NCBI GenBank assembly: GCA_025774615.1
Contig: JALGVQ010000003.1
Coordinates: forward strand, 1-49,837
Reading direction: 5' to 3'
DNA length: 49,837 nt
Source: a bacterium
GTDB lineage: Bacteria; Blakebacterota; Blakebacteria; Blakebacterales; Blakebacteraceae
Below are positions 1 through 7,431 of the stretch, piece after piece (the first letter of the stretch is position 1; every line of letters begins with the position of its first letter). The translations under genes and the position numbers were made by a program. Below the pieces are notes generated by a model. That model saw only the letters and a program-made list of their open reading frames with translations, searched no databases and was not told the DNA's origin.

Positions 1-246
1 AGTCAGGTCGTTCCCATCGACATGGAGCCTGATCGAGTTGATGTCGAGCTGCCGCTCTGAGTCGATGAAGGAGATCGAGATCATCGAGGTGGTTTGTGGT
101 ACCGTCTCTCCCGGTTCGGGGGAGAGGATGAGGGTATTGAACACAGGTTCCTGGGCCGAGGCATTCCACAGGGGAACGACGATCAGCGCGACCAGCACTC
201 CCCGGAGAAGGAGCCGCGCGGGCTGAAATCGTGATGTAATACGCAT
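1..246 (-). CDS. Partial secreted protein, C-terminus off the left edge
   Basis: Minus-strand ATG at 246 is open to the window edge: MRITSRFQPARLLLRGVLVALIVVPLWNASAQEPVFNTLILSPEPGETVPQTTSMISISFIDSERQLDINSIRLHVDGNDLT. It has a signal peptide and then an Ig-like or repeat-like extracellular sequence. Confidence 0.65.
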   Translation of the reverse strand, partial: MRITSRFQPARLLLRGVLVALIVVPLWNASAQEPVFNTLILSPEPGETVPQTTSMISISFIDSERQLDINSIRLHVDGNDLT

Positions 247-265
247 GGCGATTCTCCCTTCCCTC

Positions 266-1021
266 TCAGTTCAGGCCTGGTGGAATGAGCTGTGCAACCT
301 GTGACTTCGGCAGTGTGATGACCATCGTCTTCAAGTTTCCGTCCTCATCCATGAACGGGATCTCGATTTCAATCATCTCTTCCCCTGCCTCGGTGGATTC
401 TTCCTCGCTCCCAAGCGCTCTGAACGAGGTCACTTCTTCAGGATCGGTCTTGTTCACCTCGGGGGCAGCCGAGGCCTCAGTGATCGTTCCGGTAAAACCC
501 GCTGGAATCTCAACGGTACCGATATCGTTGAAGAAGTCGAGTACGCCGTCGATGGTGATGATCGTGGTCGCCCCGTCCGGAGCGACCCGTACATAGAATT
601 CAGTGCCCTTGACCGCCGCGACAGCGGTGGGTGTCTCGATCCGGTATTCGGCGTTCTCCCGGCGATTGATCCGAGCCCACAGTTCACCGATCTCGATCGT
701 CAGGGTCTTGCGCATCGCGGTGCGCTCTCCCTCTGCCCGGATCTGAAGATCACAGCTTCCATTCATCCGCATGATCGATCCGTCATCGGTGAACCGGATG
801 GCCGCCCTGGTGTTGTCTGAAGTGTACAGGTTGTCACCATGGTTCAGGATATCCCCCATCGCGCCCTCCCGTGTCTGACCTGACTCAGGCGTGACGGCAA
901 GTCGCTGGTCGAGAAGCAGCCGGTAAACGATGGCGATGTTCTGGTTCTGCGCGTATGTGGCTGTCGTAAGGATCCCGGCAAGGAGGATCCCGATCACAGC
1001 GCCTTTCAGTATCTGTCTCAT
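266..1021 (-). CDS. FecR-domain secreted protein
   Basis: Signal peptide plus a FecR-type core (LYTSDNTRAAIRFTDDGSIMRMNGSCDLQI...YRIETPTAVAAVKGTEFYVRVAPDG). No sigma factor is adjacent within the window. Confidence 0.8.
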   Translation of the reverse strand: MRQILKGAVIGILLAGILTTATYAQNQNIAIVYRLLLDQRLAVTPESGQTREGAMGDILNHGDNLYTSDNTRAAIRFTDDGSIMRMNGSCDLQIRAEGERTAMRKTLTIEIGELWARINRRENAEYRIETPTAVAAVKGTEFYVRVAPDGATTIITIDGVLDFFNDIGTVEIPAGFTGTITEASAAPEVNKTDPEEVTSFRALGSEEESTEAGEEMIEIEIPFMDEDGNLKTMVITLPKSQVAQLIPPGLN

Positions 1022-1031
1022 CGGCCTCCTC

Positions 1032-2168
1032 CTATCTGATGATGATGGATACGACCTGGAGCTGACCGTTCAACACCTGCTCCAGGAGGTTTCTGAGTGA
1101 GTTCAGGTTCATCGGCTGGCCATCCACGATCACCTGCCCGGTGGGCTGGAATCCTTCGAGCTGGCTCCCCACACCCTGCATCTCCTGGATCTGGTCGATC
1201 ATCTGGTTGACCTCTTCATCGACCGTTGCTCCGACAACGCCGGCCGAGGGGTCCTCCATCTTGAACCAGAAGATCGGGCTCTCGATCTCGACCGTTCCGC
1301 TCGATGTCTCAATCTGCCGATTCACCTGCCAGGCATAAGTGGCACCCGATTCGAGCTGAATCGCTGAGATCGAAGAGGGGTAGATAGCGGTCATCTGATC
1401 GGTGATCTGAGACTCCCAGACCGCGAAACCGGATATCGCCTCTTCGGCTGATGAAGCGCCTTCTGCTTTCACTACCCGTATCTGGAACCGGGTAGTTATT
1501 CCGGCCGCGGCGGCGTCGGTACTCCAGAAGAACTGTGGCGTGCTGGTTGCGACAACGGGAAGGGTCTGTCCGAATTCATCCCCCGGCCCGAGCAGGTCGA
1601 CACGGGTAGGATTGCTCACCCAAATGCTAAATGGCATAGGAGACGGGAGCAACTGCCCATATTCATCGAGGAGTTCGAACTCGAAGATGTACTGTCCCGT
1701 CGGCAGCAGACCGGTCTGCAGGATGAGGTCCTGAAGCTCATCGGTCGCGGCATCATCGTAATCGGATTCCCGGATCCTGATGTCGCTCCCCTGATCAGCG
1801 ATATCGCGGTTTGTGAAGATCCGACCGGCCGGGGGAACCCCGAAGACCGTGGTCTCGATCGAGGCCAGGTTGGGATAGCTGTCCGAGAGGGCACCGGCAC
1901 TCAGATTTTCAATTCCAAATTTAATTCGCACCGCAACATACTGTGTGTCCGCTGATGTGTTCGTAAGTAAGGCGGTGAAAAGATCAGGATGAGAGCTGGT
2001 GTCAAATGTTTCCTGGGCCAGGTTGATGAAATCGGCCACAAAGAACGTCTGCATATTCGGCTGACTCCAGGTGAACACCATGCTTACCTGCGCCCTGCCG
2101 GCGGATGGTGATAGAACCATCATGGCTACAACACCGACGGCCAGATACCGTCGTGAACCTGAGTTCAT
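1032..2168 (-). CDS. Secreted hypothetical protein (repeat/beta-rich)
   Basis: ORF 1032..2255. The start was set at 2168 (MNSGSRRYLAVGVVAMMVLSPSAGRAQ signal peptide). It is immediately upstream of and co-directional with the FecR gene. Confidence 0.65.
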   Translation of the reverse strand: MNSGSRRYLAVGVVAMMVLSPSAGRAQVSMVFTWSQPNMQTFFVADFINLAQETFDTSSHPDLFTALLTNTSADTQYVAVRIKFGIENLSAGALSDSYPNLASIETTVFGVPPAGRIFTNRDIADQGSDIRIRESDYDDAATDELQDLILQTGLLPTGQYIFEFELLDEYGQLLPSPMPFSIWVSNPTRVDLLGPGDEFGQTLPVVATSTPQFFWSTDAAAAGITTRFQIRVVKAEGASSAEEAISGFAVWESQITDQMTAIYPSSISAIQLESGATYAWQVNRQIETSSGTVEIESPIFWFKMEDPSAGVVGATVDEEVNQMIDQIQEMQGVGSQLEGFQPTGQVIVDGQPMNLNSLRNLLEQVLNGQLQVVSIIIR

Positions 2169-2335
2169 GACACATACCTCCACGAGGTTTGTACTGCAGC
2201 TCTTCTGGAGCGGGGAAGAGCAGCCCGAAGCGGCGGCCCTGTAAGTGTAACGCAACAGTCGACAAAACCGCCAGCAAAAGCCACATTTCAGGTTATATTA
2301 CCTTGTACTGCTGAATCTCACCTGATCAGGGTCGC

Positions 2336-3898
2336 TCAGAGCCCGAAGAAGCGCTGAATACGTCTCAGCAGCACCCGGTCACCGCTCTCACTCTCTTCCG
2401 GTGTACCTGATTCCTCGGTAGCCCGCTCCCGTGTTTCAGTCAGTTCCTGCGTCCGCTGGTAGTAGATCGCTGCCATCTCGGCCGCGACTTCCGGATGCTC
2501 CAGGATGATCCTCGCGAAGGCTTCCTTGTCGATGATCACGATCCGGACATCCTCGATAGCTTTCACTGTCGCCGTGCGCCGGTCTCCGGCAAGCAGACTC
2601 ATCTCACCGAAGAAGTCCCTCGGTCCCAGAACCGCCACCGACGCCTCCACACCCCCCTCTTCAGAGGCCAGGAGTACCTCTACCCGCCCCTGTTCGATGA
2701 CATAGAAGGATTCACCCTCATCACCCTGCTTGACCAGAACCTCTCCACGTCCGAAGAATTTGGGCACCAACCCCTCTGACAGGCTTTCCAGTTGCTGACG
2801 CGTCAGCGGCGTGAAGATATCCACCTGGCGCAGCAGATCGGTAATGGAGTCGGCCGTCTCCTCGATAGTCAGCGTCTCCTCCTGGCGCATGTAGACGTTC
2901 CGGATCGGCCAGGGGATGGTGATGTTGTACCGCTTGAAGACGTACCAGATGTTGGTCAGCACCTCATCGGCGGTCCTCTGCATCTTCTGGTAATCCTTCA
3001 CCCAGAACCGGAGCCGGTAGATGATGGCGCTGCTCCCGTATTCATGGGTCAGAACACGTGGAGGCGGTTGCCGAAGGGCGTCCCCGCACATCAGAATCCC
3101 CTCCATGATGGCACCCTTGACCCGGTTCGGCGGCTCCTTGTACTCGGTACGCACGTAGAGGTCGATCGCAGCGCTCGGTGTGGCCAGGTTGAAGTTGCGG
3201 ATCTCGGCTTTGGCGATCACCGAGTTCGGGATGACAACGCCGACATGCTGACGTGTTTTCAGCCGGATCGCCCGCCAGTTGAGTTCCACGACCTCTCCCT
3301 CATGATCGTCGATCTCCACCCAGTCTCCCTGCCTGAACGGGCGTTCGAACTGGAGCACCACTCCCGAAAAAAGGTCACCAAGTATATTCTGCAGGGCCAG
3401 ACCCAGAACGACGGTGATAACTGCGGCGCTTCCTCCCACCGCGACCGCATTGACGTCAAAGACCTCCACCAGGATAAGGACCAGCGCCAGGACGATGATC
3501 ACCAGGCGGAGGGCATCCCTGAGAAGCTTCGGAACGGCTTCATCCCGGTTAACGAGATAAATCTCGAAAATCAGGGTGTCGATGAGTCGAGCGAAGAGGA
3601 AGGCAGCGACCAGAATAACGGCTGCATCAGCCAACCGTGTCAGAATCACTATCGTTTCACCAGGATCACCAACGGGGCCGATCAGAACCTGCAAGCCAGC
3701 CATAGCCTCCTTCCCCCCGGAACCGAAGAAGATGATGGCGGTGATCAGGATGATGAAGAGGCGGATGGAGCGTTCAAAAAGCCCGAGCCACTCCTTGCGC
3801 AACAGCCAGCGGAGAAGTGCCCAGGCGGGAACCGCAAAAAGGGCGGTGTAGAGGAGAGCCAGCAGGCCCGGCTTCAGTATCTCCAACCAGCTGTTCAT
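2336..3898 (-). CDS. MscS-type channel with C-terminal cyclic-nucleotide-binding domain
   Basis: MscS core (AVGGSAAVITVVLGLALQNILGDLFSGVVLQFERPFRQGDWVEIDDHEGEVVELNWRAIRLKT) followed by a cNMP-binding fold (LVKQGDEGESFYVIEQGRVEVLL...FFGEMSLLAGDRRTATVKAIEDV). Confidence 0.9.
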   Translation of the reverse strand: MNSWLEILKPGLLALLYTALFAVPAWALLRWLLRKEWLGLFERSIRLFIILITAIIFFGSGGKEAMAGLQVLIGPVGDPGETIVILTRLADAAVILVAAFLFARLIDTLIFEIYLVNRDEAVPKLLRDALRLVIIVLALVLILVEVFDVNAVAVGGSAAVITVVLGLALQNILGDLFSGVVLQFERPFRQGDWVEIDDHEGEVVELNWRAIRLKTRQHVGVVIPNSVIAKAEIRNFNLATPSAAIDLYVRTEYKEPPNRVKGAIMEGILMCGDALRQPPPRVLTHEYGSSAIIYRLRFWVKDYQKMQRTADEVLTNIWYVFKRYNITIPWPIRNVYMRQEETLTIEETADSITDLLRQVDIFTPLTRQQLESLSEGLVPKFFGRGEVLVKQGDEGESFYVIEQGRVEVLLASEEGGVEASVAVLGPRDFFGEMSLLAGDRRTATVKAIEDVRIVIIDKEAFARIILEHPEVAAEMAAIYYQRTQELTETRERATEESGTPEESESGDRVLLRRIQRFFGL

Positions 3899-4674
3899 CC
3901 GCGCAATCCGATAGAGCGAAGGAAGCGTATCGACTGGACTGCATTATCCCGGTGCATCTCCAGTACTACGGTCGAATCAAGACACGCCCCACAGAGCTCC
4001 GGCAGGATGGTCGCATAGGGGATCTCACCCTCCCCCAGCGCGAGGTGATCATCACTCTTTCCTTCATTGTCATTGAGATGGAGGTGGGTAATCAGGTGCC
4101 CCATGGTGATGACCCACGCTGACTGGCCATCCCGGCTGTAGAGATGCACATGGGCGGGATCGAAGCACATCCGGGTACGGGCATCGGCGAAGGTATTGAA
4201 AATATCGGTAAAGAACTCGACTGTCGGTTCGTAACTGTTCTCGATACAGACCTCTACTCCCTCCTCCTCAGCGACCCCGTTCAGTTCCGCCCATACCGGC
4301 TTTGAGCGCTCCTTCCAGCCCGGGAGCACACCCGCCGGCAACAGTGGATTATGGAACGTGTGGTATACGATCTTCTGCCCGCCCAGAGCGGCGCAGACCT
4401 CCACACCCTGGATAAAGCAATTCCTGGTATAGTCACGGATAGTCGGATCGAGACTGCCGGGATTGAGGTCGAAGAGTGGTCCGTGCGTTGTCACTGCACC
4501 CGCCCGGTCTTCCAGAGTTTTCCTGATCTTCTCCGCGTCGTCGAGTGCTCCCTTCCCCATCAACCAACTGGTATCATAGAGGGTTACCTCGAGCCCCAGA
4601 CCTTCCTCCTCCACCCAATCGAGCACTGATTCCACCTCATCGAAGGAAACACTCAGCAATAATTGCCCGATCAT
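3895..4674 (-). CDS. Sugar phosphate isomerase/epimerase (xylose isomerase-like TIM barrel, AP endonuclease 2 family)
   Basis: Motifs IENSYEP, MCFDPAHVHLY, HLHLNDNEGKSDDHLALGEGEI typical of the family. Overlaps its neighbours by 4 nt. Confidence 0.8.
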   Translation of the reverse strand: MIGQLLLSVSFDEVESVLDWVEEEGLGLEVTLYDTSWLMGKGALDDAEKIRKTLEDRAGAVTTHGPLFDLNPGSLDPTIRDYTRNCFIQGVEVCAALGGQKIVYHTFHNPLLPAGVLPGWKERSKPVWAELNGVAEEEGVEVCIENSYEPTVEFFTDIFNTFADARTRMCFDPAHVHLYSRDGQSAWVITMGHLITHLHLNDNEGKSDDHLALGEGEIPYATILPELCGACLDSTVVLEMHRDNAVQSIRFLRSIGLRG

Positions 4675-5579
4675 GGGAGTCCCTGCTTTCCCCCGGTCGA
4701 ATCAGGAGGTCGGACCTTGAACAACATCTGCCACATTGAATATCTGTTCATGTCGGCAAGAAGCCGGTGCAGTTCATCGAGTACGGCTTCCATCTGTTCC
4801 AGGTTCCTGTCGATCCGGGGACCTGTTGAATCGAGCATCGAGTCGGCGTTCCTGGTCAGGGCACTGAGGTTGCCGATCAGGGTCAGCGTCGTGTCGAGTG
4901 TCGCCGAAAAGCGCGGACGATTCTCATCGATGACACTGTTGACAAGATCGAGCGAGTGAGCCGCCGATCGCATCGCGTATCGCAGGCTGTCAGCGAGTAC
5001 GACAAGTTCATATTCGAGCAGCGCGAACGTCTCCCTGGCGAACACCATGGTGTTGGTGAACTCATCGATCAGATTCCCCGCTCTCTCAGGATCGAGTATC
5101 TCAGCCAGATTGCTTGCCACGAGTTCGACCGTCTGGGCGAGTGTGTCGGCCCGGCTGATCATCTGGGCGAGTCCGGGAGAGGTGATCTGGGGAAGTATCG
5201 CTCCATCCATGAGACGGGCCCCGGGGAGTTCAGGGATCCGCAGATCCACGACAGCATCACCCACGAGTCCGCCCACGGCGCCGATCGAAGCTGCCGTTCC
5301 TTCGAAGAGGGGAAAATCGGCATCTACCGCCAGGGTCAGATCGAAATAAAAGGGGGTTTCATCAACCACCGGGGTTATCAGCGTGAGCTCACCGACCCGG
5401 TATCCCGATACGTACACGGCGGTGCCCCGACGTACAGCCGGGAGAGTATCCACCTGGATGTGCAGATTGATCTTCTCTTTTTCAAGGATTCCCGCGACCG
5501 TGATGAGCGCGGCTACCACCGCCGCAATGGCCCCGAGAACGAAGAGTCCCAGCGCGAAATCCTGACGCTCGAAATTCAT
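4671..5579 (-). CDS. MlaD/MCE-family lipid transport protein
   Basis: N-terminal TM segment plus MCE domain (VDTLPAVRRGTAVYVSGYRVGELTLI...GGLVGDAVVDL). Adjacent to MlaF- and MlaE-like genes. Confidence 0.85.
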   Translation of the reverse strand: MNFERQDFALGLFVLGAIAAVVAALITVAGILEKEKINLHIQVDTLPAVRRGTAVYVSGYRVGELTLITPVVDETPFYFDLTLAVDADFPLFEGTAASIGAVGGLVGDAVVDLRIPELPGARLMDGAILPQITSPGLAQMISRADTLAQTVELVASNLAEILDPERAGNLIDEFTNTMVFARETFALLEYELVVLADSLRYAMRSAAHSLDLVNSVIDENRPRFSATLDTTLTLIGNLSALTRNADSMLDSTGPRIDRNLEQMEAVLDELHRLLADMNRYSMWQMLFKVRPPDSTGGKQGLP

Positions 5580-5581
5580 AT

Positions 5582-6412
5582 TCAGGACGCCTCTTTCTGT
5601 TCCAGAATGTCAGTCGGGTGGCTCATTCCCCTCCGGTCGTACTCCCGGGGGTTCTCATTGAAGACCACCCTGCCTTGATCGATGATGATAAGTCGGTCCA
5701 CGTATCTGAATAAACCCTCATGCAGTCCCTGTGAAGTGATAAGTACCCCGGGGTTCGCCGGTCTCGGATCATGGCCGATCCACTCGGGAGGCGTGGGACC
5801 GAATGCGAGATCGAGCAGTTCACTCCCCGACGAGCTGTCTATATCCATCAGGGGGTCTTCCAGAATCAGGAAGGGCGGCCGCATGGCCCATGCCCGGGCC
5901 AGCGCGACCCGCTTGCGGGATGCTTCATCCAGTTCCGCGGGACGGAGTTGACAGATTTCTCTGAGACGACAGCGGTCGATCAGCGGTTCAATGCGTTCCG
6001 TTACTCCCTGTACGTCGGTGAAGCGGGTATGGTAGAGCGCCGGGAGCGCCACATTATACCAGACGGTGAGGTTGTGTATCAGACCACTGTTGTGGAAGAG
6101 GTAGCCAACCATATGACGTAGTGCCAGTCGCTGACGCTCACTGAGGTCGTGATGGATCGTGCCCAGCAGTTCCATCTCCCCTTCATCCTGGGTTTCCACA
6201 CCGATAGCGATCCTGGGCACCAGGCGGGCACACCACTCCGATTCGACGATAAGCGCCACGATCTCTCCACCGATGACCTCGAAATTCAGTCCTTCGAACA
6301 GAATCTCGTCTCCATGTGAGGCCCGGAGATCTCTGCAGGTGAGAACCGGCCGCCCCTCGAACGCCGATCCACCGTCACCGATCACTTCTGATAATGTGGT
6401 ATCCCGTTTCAC
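5582..6412 (-). CDS. ABC transporter ATP-binding protein, MlaF-like (degenerate Walker A)
   Basis: ABC architecture in the MlaE-MlaD context. The usual GxxGxGKS/T is replaced by IVESEWCARLVPR. The signature-like region (LRPAELDEASRKRVALARAWAMRPPFLILEDPLMDID) is recognisable. Confidence 0.75.
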   Translation of the reverse strand: MKRDTTLSEVIGDGGSAFEGRPVLTCRDLRASHGDEILFEGLNFEVIGGEIVALIVESEWCARLVPRIAIGVETQDEGEMELLGTIHHDLSERQRLALRHMVGYLFHNSGLIHNLTVWYNVALPALYHTRFTDVQGVTERIEPLIDRCRLREICQLRPAELDEASRKRVALARAWAMRPPFLILEDPLMDIDSSSGSELLDLAFGPTPPEWIGHDPRPANPGVLITSQGLHEGLFRYVDRLIIIDQGRVVFNENPREYDRRGMSHPTDILEQKEAS

Positions 6413-6425
6413 CTATTCGACCTCA

Positions 6426-7244
6426 TCAGTAGTAAAAGAGCACCGAGACGATCGCGGATGCCAGGAACACGAGCGCAAGACATTCCACGACGGCACGCGT
6501 CGTCGCCTTCGGTACATCGGTTGGGGCGCCCCTGACCACCAGCCCGTGGAAGGACGGGAGCAGCGCGATGATCGCCCCGAAGAGCATCCCTTTCAGACCG
6601 GTGACCCAGAGATCGGCAATAGTCGCCTGATCGATGATGTAGGTGAGATAGGTACCCAGACTCATGCTGGTGGTCATCTGCGCGGCGAGAAATCCAAAGA
6701 GGATCGCGACGACATCGAAATAGACCACCAGGCACATGGTAGCCAGGGTTACACCTACGAGCCGCGGAAACACCACGTAGTGAAGCGGATCGATCCCCAT
6801 CGTCTCCAGGGCGGTTATCTCCTCCATCACCTGATTGGTGCCGAGTTCGGCGGCGATTGCGGTCCCTGATCGTCCGATTACCACCACAGCTGTCATCAGG
6901 GGACCGAGTTCCCTGATCACGGCGGCGACGAAGACCATACCGATGATCCCCTCGAATCCGACCTTCGAGGCCTGACTCAGTGTCTGGATGACGATCAGCG
7001 CGGAGATGGCGGCAGAGATAAAGGTCAGGAAGGGCAGCGCCTGCAGTCCGGTGAACTTGAGCTGATTGAGAATGACGCGCCAGGTGTATCCGATACCGTG
7101 AGAGCCGAGCCGGAAAAGCACGCCTCCCACCTGAGCGGCGAATCTGACCTTGTTGGAGATCCGCTTCAGAGAGGTTCGGGTTCGGGTTCCCACCCTCCCC
7201 ACAAAACCGGTAATTCCGTTTGCTGAAACAGGTGCGCTGGACAT
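6426..7244 (-). CDS. MlaE-family ABC transporter permease
   Basis: ELGPLMTAVVVIGRSGTAIAAELGTNQVMEEITALETMGIDPLHYVVFPRLVG is a hallmark MlaE sequence. Confidence 0.93.
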   Translation of the reverse strand: MSSAPVSANGITGFVGRVGTRTRTSLKRISNKVRFAAQVGGVLFRLGSHGIGYTWRVILNQLKFTGLQALPFLTFISAAISALIVIQTLSQASKVGFEGIIGMVFVAAVIRELGPLMTAVVVIGRSGTAIAAELGTNQVMEEITALETMGIDPLHYVVFPRLVGVTLATMCLVVYFDVVAILFGFLAAQMTTSMSLGTYLTYIIDQATIADLWVTGLKGMLFGAIIALLPSFHGLVVRGAPTDVPKATTRAVVECLALVFLASAIVSVLFYY

Positions 7245-7252
7245 GGAGCGAT

Positions 7253-7282
7253 AGTATAGGGACGCTCAGGAGACCTCGGCAA
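7253..7282 (-). promoter_or_regulatory. Sigma70-like promoter candidate for mlaE-like gene
   Basis: Minus strand: TTGCCG (7282-7277), 18-nt spacer, TATACT (7258-7253), then 8 nt to the ATG at 7244. Confidence 0.5.
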
Positions 7283-7431
7283 CCCTCAGGTCATATGAAC
7301 CGGATACCCTGAACTGCAACTGATGGCCTGGAACTGCAATAATCTGTGTGAGAAGAGTGGCATTTGCCTGAAACCGGACAGACCGTTAAAGTAATATGAT
7401 ACCCCTTGTATGATGACAGAGGAGGAAGCTC

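Noticed and set aside
2792-4018. 408-aa plus-strand ORF opposite MscS
   Set aside because: Antisense shadow of the MscS-cNMP gene; translation is His/Gln/Asp-rich without fold-like pattern.
7290-7380. Duplicated GAACTGCAA motif (CTGAACTGCAACTGATGGCCTGGAACTGCAATAAT)
   Set aside because: Short and imperfect, found only here. Not enough to call a regulatory site.
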